64,000 nt of DNA from Laburnicola sp. R22_1 (lineage: Eukaryota; Ascomycota; Dothideomycetes; Pleosporales; Didymosphaeriaceae): positions 434,001 to 498,000 of the forward strand of contig JACONQ010000013.1 of NCBI GenBank assembly GCA_014281115.1. Direction: 5' to 3'. Of the stretch, positions 43,246-55,284 are shown piece after piece. Under the pieces are notes generated by a model. The model saw only the letters and a program-made list of their open reading frames with translations, searched no databases and had not been told where the DNA came from. The position numbers and the translations under genes were made by a program. The first letter of the stretch is position 1. Every line of letters starts with the position of its first letter.

Positions 43246-43897
43246 CAACTCGGAAATCTCTGGACACCGCGCAACCGCTAGCTAGGCGTCTCTGCCGCAT
43301 CTGATCAAGAGCACCTGAAGCTACGAAACATCCTCAGCAAAGGTTCGAAACAACGATCTTCCGATAAATGTGTTGGAGGTTTGCTTCGACGATATACGTG
43401 CTGCCTGCAATACATGGTTTGGTTGCTTCAGGTTGAGCAGTTGGAGGAAAATGTAATGATACCCGATGATGCCCACGGTCCAGATGCTATCGGTGCTATG
43501 ATACTATCTTTTGGTGTTGCGCCCTATACGTAGTACCTAATTGCTACAGTGATGATCAATTAAACATTCAATTCCCAAATGGAGAGACGACTTCTGAGTT
43601 TGCTGTCACGTAGTAGTCGTAATAGCATCCGAAATTCCCCTATGGGCCTGTTGACAGGTTCTTTCACTGATTAGCTTTTGAAGGTTGGTTTTCTAGGTAG
43701 TCTTCGAGCTTCAATGATGGTGGAAGACGCATCCATGGATTCCAGCTGTGCACGTGCCTCCGCGAGAGCGTGTTTCGCGGACAGGCGCGACGGCTGACTC
43801 CACCTCAACCTCACCTGCTCTCCCACGGCATGTTCAAACTCGCGAAACTTTCCACAAGCTCACCAGCACACGCCAAGTGCCCCGTCTGAATCCGAAC
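43246..43897. other. intergenic and leader of the polynucleotide kinase gene
   Basis: No gene recognised. The open frame reaching back to 43748 starts at GTG, not ATG, and is leader sequence. Confidence 0.4.
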
Positions 43898-45977
43898 ATG
43901 CCCAATCGACCGAGCCTAGCAAAGCGGCCGAGCACCCACGATCGAGGTGTATCCCCGCCTCCAGCCAAGCGGAAACAGCAGTCCACAACGACGAGTAAGC
44001 AATGTCCTGTTGAGACAGAACACGAGGTTGAACAGACTGCAGGCAAAGCTGTTGCAAATTTCTTTACTCCACTATCAAAGAAGGAGCCGGATCCAATGAC
44101 ATGGCACATTGTGAACGAAACCCTCCTCATCGGGCGTCACAGTGTCACGACTGCGACCCAGGTGGCCAAAACTATCCAGGCAAAGCAAAAAATAGCTGCA
44201 TTCGATTTTGTACGTTTGCACACACTTTGAAAGTATCCTAGGCCGATTTTGGCCGATTGCTAATGATGGTACATGGTGTAGGACTCGACGTTGATCACAC
44301 CCGCTTCTGGTAAGAAGTTTGCCCGCGATGCGAATGACTGGAAGTGGTGGGACAACAGCATCCCGCAGAGGTTGCGAAAGCTTCACGAAGATGGGTAGGA
44401 TCTGGTCCTATCTTGCATGTATTGGCGTGCCCGTACTAACGCAATTCCTATGTTTGACAGATATCTCGTCGCAGTGTTGAGCAACCAAGCTGGAATCAGC
44501 CTGAAGTCGGATCCAAAAACCGTGAAGAGTGACCAGAAACGATTGGCAGACTTCAAAGCTAAGGTGTCGGCTGTGTTCAAGCAGCTCGAGTTACCCATGT
44601 CTGTGTATGCTGCCACCAGTCATGATCGGTACCGCAAGCCTCGAGTAGGGATGTGGGAGGAGTTACTAGAGGACTACGATCTAGAAACTGCAGGAGCTGT
44701 GGATCTAGAAAACTCGTTTTTCGTCGGTGATGCAGGAGGTCGCGAGGCAGTGTCGGGAGGCCCCGTAAAGGACTTCTCCTGCGGGGATAGGTAGGTCAAA
44801 CCTAATGACTGCGTTTCTATTTGAGTGAAAGTACTAAAAGTGTACAGAAACTTTGCCGCTAATGTAGGGATACCTTTCCATACGCCTGAAGAGTATTTTC
44901 TGCACGAGGTTCGTAGACCGTTCGTTAGAGACTTCGATCCAACCGTTTTCCTGCAAAATGGGGCTATGGAGTCAACAAATGCGAGTAAGTCCGGGATGAC
45001 AAGCCACACCGGCGCGGTGAACCTTGGATGCTAATTCCAGTGCCCGCAGTTCCGAAGACGTTTGACAAAGTCAATCCGCTAGATATTGTATTATTTTGCG
45101 GCAGCCCAGGTGCAGGCAAATCATCGTACTATTGGAAGCATTTGCAGTCCCTTGGGTACGGCCGTGTCAATCAGGACGTTCTCAAAACTGTAAGTCATTC
45201 GCATATGCGGACAAAGCAACACGTGCCGCACTATATCCTCCCCGCTTCTTGAGTAACATTTTCAAACAGCGTGAAAGATGCATCAAGGCGGCCGAAGATC
45301 TGATTGGAGAGGGCACTAGTGTAGCCATCGGTAAGAACATGCAGGCCCACAACTACTCGTAGCGTCCTTTCGCGACCTGACCGCGGCATACAGACAATAC
45401 GAATGCCGATCAGGAGACCAGAGCGCACTGGACTGCCCTCGCGAAGAGACTGGACATTCCGATCCGCTGCGTTCTTTTTACTGCCTCAAGCCACCTATGT
45501 CAGCACAACGACACAGTTCGGGCGTTGAACGTGGGCCAAGAGGTATGTTCCCAACTCTGAAGATCTCCCGCGAATGGCTCTGCACGGTCAGGTTGGAATA
45601 CTTTGAGTAGGCGATGTAGTCCGACTGGTATTCGTTCTTCTTCTTGTACGAAACGAACAAGAGCAGGCTGCCGGAAGAGTACCTCCGAGACTATATTTGC
45701 TGACTCGGTTCGCTTTCCATAGACCAACCCTGAGCAACGGTCACTCCTCCCCAAACTAGCCTTTGCCAGCTTTGCAAAAAAGTACAGCGAGCCCACTCTA
45801 GCAGAAGGATACCAAGACATTGTCAAAGTTGATTTTCAAGTACGTTTACGAAATACCCAGCTTCTGGAAGCCAGAAGCCGCACGAATGAATTGTACTATG
45901 GAAGAATACTGACACCATGCGCCTAGTTTGAGGGTTCCGAGGCACAGAAGAAATCATGGAGCATGTTCTGGCTCTGA
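43898..45977 (+). CDS. PNK1: bifunctional polynucleotide kinase 3'-phosphatase
   Basis: Nine exons (43898-44209, 44282-44394, 44461-44790, 44848-44984, 45041-45189, 45270-45330, 45394-45542, 45723-45839, 45927-45977) keep frame and give 472 aa. The 3'-phosphatase (HAD) half has AFDFDSTLITP split by intron 1, then KWWDNSIPQRLRKLHEDGYL, LSNQAGI, the KPRVGMWEEL block and FFVGDAGGR. The 5'-kinase half has the P-loop FCGSPGAGKSSYYW, VNQDVLKT, IDNTNAD and the ending WSMFWL. The N-terminal ~70 residues are basic and disordered, likely with a nuclear localisation signal (PPPAKRKQQ); there is no FHA domain. The enzyme restores ligatable DNA ends in strand-break repair. The 180-bp seventh intron is the least certain junction. 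Confidence 0.92.
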
Positions 45978-48490
45978 GTTGGGTGCTGACGGCGCGTGAG
46001 CCACCTACGACGGTGGTGGCAGTTTAGAATTAGGGTTTCAACAGCGCAGCGGGACGGGAGGAGCGGGATGAGCGCGAAGGCATGGCAACCGACCGAGGCG
46101 CGGCGATACGGTATGCAACTAGTAGCTGATCGGCATCTGGAAGTTTCTGGACACAACGGCCGGGTGCAGACGGGTGGGAGATGTGGCAGACGCGAAGATG
46201 CAAAGACGACGCGGGCACGCGATTTAGCTGCTAGAGAGATGGCTCTTCCCCAGCAATGGCAAAGTAGTTAACGTAGTACACCTGGGCAATACGCATGTCC
46301 CGTGTTCTGCCTCGCAGCGGCCGCCGTCAATAGCTCGTATGTTGGCTGACATGCAAGATGAAGAGGTTAACGAGTTAGGTATCATTCTTCTTACCGATAA
46401 TAACTCTACAGCATCTCACTACAAGGGTCCCTCTCGTCTTCTCGTCTTACCTTCTACGAGCAAATCTACCATTACGAGAAGAAGACCATTCCCGGTCGGC
46501 CACGAGTAGTTCTCGACCGTCTGGACCGCCATGGTGTGATTGGATCGGGCCCTCCCACCCTGCAGCAGCCACGCCGGGACCACGTTTTTTCTCAAGTCAT
46601 AAATGCCACGCTGACGGTCCGAAGTGGGCGGTGGCGGTGAAGTGGACAGATGGTACCTGGCGGGAGGAACTGAGCAGTCTGCGAGGCCGTCATCAGCAAA
46701 TGCTCACCGGCTATTCACTCAAATCTACAGGACCAGGGCAATCAATCAATGCAAGGTGAGCGGGCGTCGCAAGGTGGTGATGGTTTGCTAGCCCGGCAGC
46801 GTTGGCAACGTTGAAGCATCCGGTGAGCCGGGCAGCGGCTTCTCGAGGCGAAAGGCATGTCTTCCCGTCTCGACCTAGTGCTTCTGTCGCCGTGTTCGCC
46901 CAGCCCAATCCTTGCATCCTTGTTCCCAGCGAAAAGTCTTTGGGCTCGCTTCCAGATGGCAGGGATGCCGATCACGCCTCTTTGAGACGGCACGGTGCGG
47001 TGGAGACCACGAATCGGGCGCCGCGTCACAAAGGTGCTGGCTCGCAGCGGCATGACGACGTGGAGAGGCGAGCGGCCTTGGAGCGAAACGGAGAGGCACG
47101 TCGTGGGCGTCTAGTTGCAGAAAAGTGGCATCTGGAGAGAGAGGAAAGGGCGCACGTGAGCGCGTCTGGCTGGCGATGGCGATGCGCTGGCTGCTGCATC
47201 GGACGAGGCTGGCATGAATGGTGACAGCAGGGCATCCTGGGGGTGCCTCAGCGTGCCTGACAAGGAGGGCGACAGGAACAGGCACAAAAGCGAAGGCGGG
47301 CCGGTGCCACCTGCCAATCAGCGCGAAGGCAGCCGTTAGTTTTCCCACCAGCCGCGCTCCGATTCGTCGCTCCGCTGAAGGCTTTTTTACTCTCCTTGCT
47401 CCCAGCCACCTCTGTTGTTGTGGCCGTCGAGCAGCCCCGTCACGTCTCATCACGTCTCATCAGCAGCGGGCAGTCGACATCAGGCCGGCATGTCACGAGC
47501 CGAGCGGGTAGCGCGCGCGGAGAGGACGAGAGCGAGCAGAGTGTGAACGTTGAGCAGTAGCAGAAACAAGGCGTGGTTGTTTGTTTGTTTGTTGGCAACG
47601 CTGCTTGTTTCAGCCGCCCAATCGCCCGGCCAACTCGGGCCATCAACGGCGGCGGGAGAGAGACATGCATCGAAACCACTGTCGAACCAGAGACCACGAA
47701 CCAGTCGATGTTGGGAGCGCATCCTTCACACAGCCAGCGCGCTGGGTCGGCCGACGACGACGAGCGCCGAAGCTGCAAAAATCTCGCTGTTCCTGCATAG
47801 CTTACTCAGTGGGCGTCTTCAACCCGGTGGTGGGCCATGTGGTGGGCCGCGGTGGAGTTGCTGGGAGCCCAACAGCATCCTGCTTCCTGAATGCTCGCAG
47901 GCAAAAAGTCTGTGAAGCCGCAGCGCTTCCGGCCTAGCGCCAGCTCGAGTCGTTTTTGTTGGTGTTAGCTTCGGCCCCTCGAGAGAATTGTGAAGTGTGA
48001 AGGCCAAGCCAAGGGAAGCTGCCGACCCTTGCTCCTACCCACGTCGCCCACCACCGTCCACACAAATGCCACGCCCACCCCGATCCTGCTCGACAACCTC
48101 TCTTGCGACCGCACCACACGCTCCCGGAGCTCTTGCGCTGTCCAACTCACTGCCGCCTACCGCCCGTCGTCTGCTGCGCTGTCGCTCGCTCCTAACGCTG
48201 CATTCACTCCCTGCATCGCCTTCTGCTTCTGGCCGGTGCGTGTGTCCCCTCCACCTGCCGCGGCCCCTCACGTGCCTTCCCCAAAGCGGCACGACAGCCG
48301 ATGGCCGCTGACAGGTCCAACAGCCAGAGCTCGCGACGTGTTTTCGACTGTCGTGGCACCCCTCTCAAACTTCGCCAGTCCGCCACGCCGAGCACTCTAC
48401 AAATTGCTTGCGCCGCTGTCTACAAAGCTGGTGATGGCCTAGCGCCCACCCGTCTCAAAAACCAAGTCCTGCTCCACCAACCTTCACACC
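45978..48490. other. long intergenic region
   Basis: No supported gene in 2.5 kb. GC-rich with many overlapping chance frames on both strands. The C/T-rich part from about 48000 to 48490 is probably the promoter and leader of the next gene. Confidence 0.45.
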
Positions 48491-50081
48491 ATGCGCGAAA
48501 TGAAACCCTTGATCCTCCCCAAGCTGGTCGCCAGTCGCAAGTCATCCAAAAGCTCTCTCGACATGTCCCAAGAACCCCCCTCTTCGGTCCACTCCAACGC
48601 CGACTCTGGCTTCTGGTCAGCGTCTGAATGCTCGACACCGCCCAACCCGAGTTTCAATCGCGGCCATTTCCGCTTTTCAAGCTCTACCTCATCACTCTCC
48701 TCAAGTCCACCCTCGTATGAGCCCGTCGATGCGCCCAATGCGTCTGGCAAGCTCCCCCAGCTCACCGAGGATGTTGAGCGCGAGGAAGACTATGTGACGC
48801 TTGTCCGCGGCCCAGGTAAGTTTTGATGCTTCGCTTGACATCACACACCTATTGACAATGATTCCAGGTGACGAGGACCCAATCGAAGATCCCAATGTCG
48901 CCGAAGCCTATTTGTTCGCAGACTATGGCTTCGAGCCGCCTCAGTCCAAGCGGCGGCGGTCAGTGGGGTCTTCTGCCCAGGGTGTTACGCACAAGCTAGG
49001 GCGCAGCTTTCCCTCGTTCTCGCGCAAGATGCGAGAGCGCAAGAGAGCTTCGACGTTGAATAGCAAGTCCCCAAGTACGACTTCCTCCATTGTCCCGTCG
49101 ACCAGGTCATCGTCAATCGCAAGCTCCATCCACCAAACCCAGGGGTATGATCCGATGGAGCTGTTCCCTCCCACTCCGACGCCACCTTCAACCAGCCTGG
49201 AGCGACTGCCTGACTCAATTGCTTCTTCTCCCATCGACATCGCAAAGGCCAACACATATGACATGGACGTCGACGAAATCGACTCGGAGCGCTGTGCGGC
49301 TACCCCTCTACTACCGCCGCTCCTGGTCAACACTAGCTTCGACGACGCGCCTGCAAATTCGCCCCTTCAGTCTCCTAAAAGGGCCCCAGCTGACCGCATG
49401 CATTCGCTGGTCTCCACTCCCACGGACACGCCTGCCACTCGCGCGTATCCCACCCCGCCGCTCTCAACTAAAGCTTCCATCACCTCTTTCAAGACGACGC
49501 GCCTCAGTCCCCTGGTACCTTCAAACGAGATTCCATCCCTCGCATTAACCGACCCCGATGACAAGTGGGCCTTTTTGCTTGGTCACAACAACTTCACCAT
49601 CCACCCAGAACCATATGTGCCCGAAGTTTGCGACGCAGCCTCCCTCCGGCAACTGTTTGCTAATTGGGAACAAGCGCGTTGCAACTTCACCAGGCATCAA
49701 GTGCGGATGGCTGAGCACAACGGCCCTACATCCAAGGCCTACTTGCTCTGCGAACAGAAATGGGCCGAGATCGACGCCCTGTGGAAGAAGAACAACGATC
49801 TAGCCCTCTCGCGTGCGACCGACATAGGCGAGGAGCCCGAGCCGACGTCACCCATGGAACCTGCCCCCCTGAGCAAGATGCCTACGCTCAACGACCCAAA
49901 AAGCGATGGCAAATTTCCAAAACTCGGGGACGAAGACATTGTCGGCCCTATGGTCCAGATCGCATCACCAATCCTACAACGCACGCCACCCCGCAAGCGC
50001 GCCTTCTTGAAGTTTCTCAGTGATCTCAAGTTCCCGGCTGCATTTCTCGGTCGGTCGTCAACGGGAGTGCGCGGCCAGTGA
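48491..50081 (+). CDS. Ser/Pro-rich fungal protein of unknown function
   Basis: Exons 48491-48815 and 48868-50081 (52-bp intron) encode 512 aa. Most of the protein is predicted disordered: Ser-rich tracts (SSSTSSLSSSPP), a basic patch (QSKRRRS, FSRKMRERKRAS) and many S/TP sites (for example FPPTPTPPSTS), suggesting phosphorylation. The only folded-looking part is about residues 355-435, with DDKWAFLLGHNNFTIHPEPY, SLRQLFANWEQARCNFTRHQ and EQKWAEIDALWKKNND. This is helical and Trp-rich, likely the conserved core. It ends RKRAFLKFLSDLKFPAAFLG, which could be an amphipathic membrane or protein-binding helix. I do not recognise the family. A nuclear or signalling role is a guess. Confidence 0.75.
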
Positions 50082-52884
50082 GTACCGGTCAATACTCTTC
50101 CCTGTCTATATTTGTGTGCGATTAAGCCTTCTGTTCAATGTTTGTAACATTATCTTCTCGCCAACGGCTCACGAGGTACGACTTGTATGACGTTGTCTTC
50201 GGTAGCTCATTCGAGCCACGACCGCTCCTTATCACGATTTTCCTTTGTTCACATCCCCACGGTCTTAGAGGTTTCAGTTTCGGACTGGTCCTGTACGGAT
50301 GGACTTCCCTCGCAGGGAACAGTTCGCTATTTACGAAGATGCATCTGGTCAGCGAATCCAGCGCATTCACGACATGTTCACGCAGCATCACAGGCTCATC
50401 AGCCACACAAATTCCTGTAGCGTTTTGTATGCTGTTTAGTTTTTAATTTCCTTTGTCTGCCTCTGCGAAAGCATAGATAAGAGCAAGGCGTTTCTTTCAC
50501 AGTTTTGGCGGCTATACCCCTCGTCCTAGTCTGGGACCGTAGGGGCAAGCGCAGCCTGGGTCGGAAGGATGGGCCATGCATGGTTGGCGACCCAAAAAGC
50601 AATAGTTTCTATGGCTTCCTGTATGACTATCTAATGATGGGTACATAGATCTGGACGACATCGTCAAGGCCTAATAGGTTAGGTGGGACGATCGGGGTCC
50701 TGTGCATGGAAACAGTCGCGTCTAGTTTCTGGAAGCGCAAGAAAACAACATAATCCAAGTTTCAGAGGATGATGCTCGCCTCGGTCTTGACTGCTTGTTC
50801 GGTGATGTTCAATAGTGTTGTCACTCGCATGCTTTGATGTTTCGAGCTAGGTGGACCGTACAGCGACGTGGCAGACGCGACATGCATGTGATGGCGCCTC
50901 AACAAGCGTATCCAGGAAGGTGCAGCACCTCGCATGTGCGCATGGCACTTGACTGATGACACTGTCTGTCAACGTCAGTGTCATCTGGGCAGCGTCCGAA
51001 AAGAAAAGAAAATCGGCCCCTCCACCGACAAACACATGTTGGTTGTAACGCTTGTCTCCTCGAGACCGACAGGCGCCGCCGTGTCTCGTCCCACGGCTCT
51101 CCACTTTCCAACCTTGAACCACCCCCAACCCCCCCCATGGCAAGCCGCGCTTCCATCAATTCCAAACCCACACCAAAAAGCTAATCGTAACCTGATGTCC
51201 TGCCTCCTATGATGTCTCATCCTTGGCCAGTTCCTTGGGTGTCACCGCCTCGCTACGCTGCGCATCTAATAAGCCTTTTTTTGGAGGCATGAGGAAAGAC
51301 GTCCGATTGCTTGATGGTTGGGCGGGTGGGCGCCCGCCGCGGGGGGGCCGCGCTAGGAGTCTAGCTATTGTTTGTGCGATGGTGCTTGGTGTAACTTGTG
51401 CGGTATGGTGTGGGGGATCATGGGTGGATGTAAGGACTAGAAGGGGAAGGATGTGCAAAGTTAGTTCTGTTGGTGTACGACAATAAAAGGTGGCAGGGCA
51501 GTGTGTGGCGAAGCGCGCGCTATTACAGTATGCACGACTTTAGGTTTTTTTTATTTGGTGGGTGACCCTGGTTAGGTACGGGGTTTAGGTGTATGTTGTG
51601 CTGTGCGGTGTGTATGTAGGGACACGTAGGTTTGACGCGCAGGTGGGAGAGATGCAGTGGTGGGTTTTGAATTTTTTTGGAGTTTAGATGTTTTGTGTGT
51701 GCGTATGTATGTATGTTCATGTGAGTGTTTTCGTTCGTATATGTACGAGAAGTTTATCAATCTGCGCGTTTGGTTGGAGGATGGTTGGTTGGTTGTACTT
51801 GCATACTGGCAACAGTATCTATCCTATGTAGTATGCAGTAATCCATCAGCTCTCTCCCCTCACCTCGCAACTCCCCCCTCCTCAGCTCTCAGCTCTCTCG
51901 GAACGAAATCTCGTCACCAAAAACGCCGCCCACGTTCGCCCATCGGTCAACACAAACAAGTTCCTTCTGCGCCTCCACCGCGCATGCCCCCCGTGCATAA
52001 ACGAGCCCAGCCCAGCATCGCACAGCATACCTGCCTCGCCTACACCAGCCCCTCTCGCCCGGTACGGGGGTTGCAGCTTTCATCGACAAGAGGCTGGTTG
52101 CCGTCCTGCTGTGTAGCACGGGCTGAAACGTCATGCTTTAAGTGAGGTGGGTGGTGGGTGGGGGGGAGAGGGGAAAGTGCAGCAGTGAAGTGTCGAGAGG
52201 CACGGACCTTGGGGTGGGTGGGTAGGTGTGTTCTGCGTCTAGAAAATGCCGGTATGCGTGGAAGGGAAGCGGTGTCCGCGGGGGGGGAGGGGGGAGAGGA
52301 GGCGTTGGTTTCCAGTGCGCTGCGCGCACCCGAAGTGTGAGTGTGTGGCGCTGTTTGATATGGGAGATGGTGTATTGGGATCGGGATCGGGATTGTCATG
52401 TTGGGGGGTTGGAAATAGAACGCAGTGCAGGTTGGGGGAGGGGTTAGCGAAGACATGTGATTTGGGATGTACGGTGTTTGGTGTTGCAGGTTGAGTGGGT
52501 GGGGAGGGAGTGGTTGGTTAGGAGGGCATGGTGGGATTTTGAAGTCGGGAGTGTAACGCAGTGACACATATTGGTCATCGGTAGGAGATATGCGGGCGGT
52601 TTGCAGTGGGAGTAGTTCGGTTTGAAGATGTGTTGACGTTGACTGGTGGTTATGCGACGCGGTGCTTTTCTTTGTAATGCTCCTGCTGGAGTCCATTCAT
52701 TGACTTTGGGATATTTTCGACCTCTTTTTTCCCTTGATTCCTGTGTTCACTTTCATGTATATACATCTGCCCCATTATCTCCATCAATCACTTCTCCCTA
52801 TATACAGACCGTATTTACCCCCAACATCACAATTGTACTTGTGCCCCACTATTGCCCATGCACAACAGACTATAACAAAAAAAA
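50082..52884. other. long intergenic region with low-complexity tracts
   Basis: No gene supported. Notable are G-rich and T/G-rich stretches around 51300-51700 and 52140-52500, with no clear unit repeat. Confidence 0.45.
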
Positions 52885-52975
52885 ATTGTTTACTAAGCAG
52901 GGGGCTCTGCTTTTTTTGTCATGTTATTTGAGATGAAAGCCTTTGTCGTCCTACCCCTAGGTAGATTAACTTAAC
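52885..52975 (-). repeat. SINE-like dispersed repeat, copy 3 (inverted)
   Basis: On the minus strand it reads GTTAAGTTAATCTACC, then TAGGGGTAGGACGACAAAGG, CTTTCATCTCAAATAACATG and GCAGAGCCCCCTGCTTAGTA. It is almost identical to 30487-30573, in opposite orientation. It contains the same small hairpin. It lies next to an A run on the + strand; no clear target duplication. Confidence 0.7.
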
Positions 52976-53655
52976 ACACCATAACGAGAATAAGCAACTT
53001 CAACGGCGTACTCAAAGCGCAGAGTAGACCAGATAGACCACCCGCACAACCACCTCATCCACCTCGTCTCAAACCCGAAGGAGAGCTGTAGCCTGCAGAT
53101 CATCATTGCACTTTCAACAAATTTGCTTTCTAGAATTGAGTTTCACAGAATACCTGACGCCAGCCTCCACACATCGTTCCTTTTCCATTCCGACGCAAAA
53201 CTTCAATAGCGGAATGGCACCAAGTTCATCCATTGCACATCTCTTGACTTCCCCGCAACGCCCTTCGCTCGTCGTATAGTGCATGTCCACTACAATATCC
53301 CGCTGCACCCCATCCCAAATACTAATAGCCTATACTTTCATCCTACGATATACCCTCCACCCTCTCTTCACCAGAGCTCACATCGGCGAAGTGTGTACCT
53401 CAAACGCACCAGTTCACACGACTGAGGCCACGTTGACCAAACTACACATATTTCTACAAATACTAAGCAAGAAAGAAGAACAAAAGCATGTGGCATCTTC
53501 CCCATCTTCCACTCGTTTGTCCAATTTTCGAAACGTGAAAATATTCCTATACAAGAGTCACCCAGCACCAAGTCGAATGCCTGGAGTCTCTCCATAGACC
53601 AAGTTACCCTAGAATACGCCAAACAGTGTCCAAACTTATGACCGGGGGCCGTATG
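52976..53655. other. intergenic
   Basis: No gene or repeat recognised. Confidence 0.4.
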
Positions 53656-53670
53656 TACACCTACGGAAAG

Positions 53671-54783
53671 GTCTTCGATGCAGACCTGTTGAGTACTTTG
53701 TTAAGTTTTACATAGTGCACAGTTTAAAGTTAACAATTATATTAATTATTTAGGGTTGTCTCTACTTTAAGTCTTTAAGGTCCTAAATTTACCTATTATC
53801 CTACTACTTATTAATTTAGTTAATTATAGCCTTATTACTAATAGTAAAGCTATAGGGCTACTTTGCAAGGATAATATTAAAGGCATTATATTACTTTTTA
53901 ATATAGTCCTTATTCTTTCTTTTTATATGCCTTTTATTCTTATAAGAGATAGTGCTATAGTTTAAATAGGTATCCTTACTAGCTTAATCCTTTAAAATCT
54001 AAAGGTGTAGCTATAATAGCTAGAGCTTCTTAAGGAGCTTATTATCTAAAAATCCTTAAAAATAAGGGTTAAATTAAGTACTTATTTGTATTTTAAATAG
54101 TATTTTATTTTTTTATTATTACTAATAATTTTACTTCTTTACTTATAATATTTCTATAATTTAAAAGGAAGCTTTTTAAGTTAATTATAGCTATTACGCA
54201 TTCTTATATAAAAGCTAACTACCTTAGTAGTAGTAATAATAGAAGAACCTATTGTAAGGGTTCGGGCCCGCGATAGTTGGGATGAAAGTAAGTTGATTCC
54301 TAGTACATGAAATACTGCTATACCAAGTAGGTAGGCAGAAGGGCAGCACCTTATGGGTGCTGCCGCGCTAGTGGCCGAATTGGGCCTAGCGCCGGATCAA
54401 CGTTATTCCGGGTTATGAGCCAGGTGCCGCTATGGATCCATGACACCTATATTAAGAATAGAATTAAGGTACTAAGGTACAGATATAGCATAAAAGGCTA
54501 TTTATTACCTATAGCAATTCTACTATTTTTACTACCCTTTAGAGCTCTATAGTTAAATAGTAACTCTAAGGTTACTATCTTATAGTTTAATTGTTCTATA
54601 GCTATTATATAATTAGTCCTTTACTAATTATATATATTATGCTTTAGCTCCCTACTATAGTTAATCCTAATTACGCTCTTTTTTTTATATACTTTAGCTA
54701 TTAAACCTTAGTTGTGCTTGCTATTAAGTCTTATAATCTGTAAAAGGTTAGGTCAACTATAAACGGATATGAATGAATAAAAA
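53671..54783 (+). mobile_element. AT-rich, heavily mutated retroelement with 15-bp target duplication
   Basis: The 15-bp TACACCTACGGAAAG occurs at 53656-53670 and again at 54784-54798. Between them lie about 915 bp of extremely AT/TpA-rich DNA, plus the 198 bp of a solo LTR and its duplication. The left end (TCTTCGATGCAGACCTGTTG) and right end (GGATATGAATGAATAAAAA) match the ends of the short copy at 61230-61456. The right end also matches the inverted fragment at 30289. A long duplication and simple A-rich tail point to a non-LTR-type retroposon. No coding sequence survives. Confidence 0.75.
54253..54445. repeat. solo LTR inserted in the AT-rich element
   Basis: 193 bp beginning TGTAAGGG and ending ATGACA, so it has TG...CA ends with TGT/ACA inverted termini. 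It is flanked by the 5-bp duplication CCTAT (54248-54252 and 54446-54450). Its base composition is normal while the surrounding host is extremely AT-rich. It holds an 8-bp perfect hairpin, GCAGCACC-TTATG-GGTGCTGC, at 54343-54363. No internal retroelement sequence remains, as expected after LTR-LTR recombination. Confidence 0.8.
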
Positions 54784-54798
54784 TACACCTACGGAAAG

Positions 54799-55284
54799 CA
54801 CCCCGAGGCCCGTCCATATACACGCACACAAAATTGCTGACACAATACCTAGACACTGCACCAACAACAGCCATATAGCACGACAAGGACCATAATGACA
54901 ATGCGAACAAGCAAGGGCGATTTATAAAAAAAATAGAAGTTGCGTAGATGCTGATTATTGCACCTTATCAATGTACTGTATACGTCAGTAGTCCCACGCA
55001 TTCATGTTAACGGGTCGTCTCTATATGCTCCCACGCGTTCAAAGCAAGACTGTAAAAAATCAATAGTAAAGAAATTGATATCATAAAGCCATGCAAACGC
55101 GGTTATCCAACCCAGAACCAATGCCAAAAGAACGCGGCCAAGCCTCCTAAACGCCATACAAGGGATAAATGACGATAAGAGATAGATGAAAGGAAGCGAA
55201 AATGATCCAAGCATGGAGGGAGGATGGAAAAGGCTCTGCGCGGTTGAAGCTACGGAAAAGGGCGGTCATGGACCAAGCTCGACC
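54799..55284. other. 3' flank of the Tcp11/SOK1 gene
   Basis: No gene supported. Probably 3' untranslated sequence of the minus-strand gene and spacer. Confidence 0.4.
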
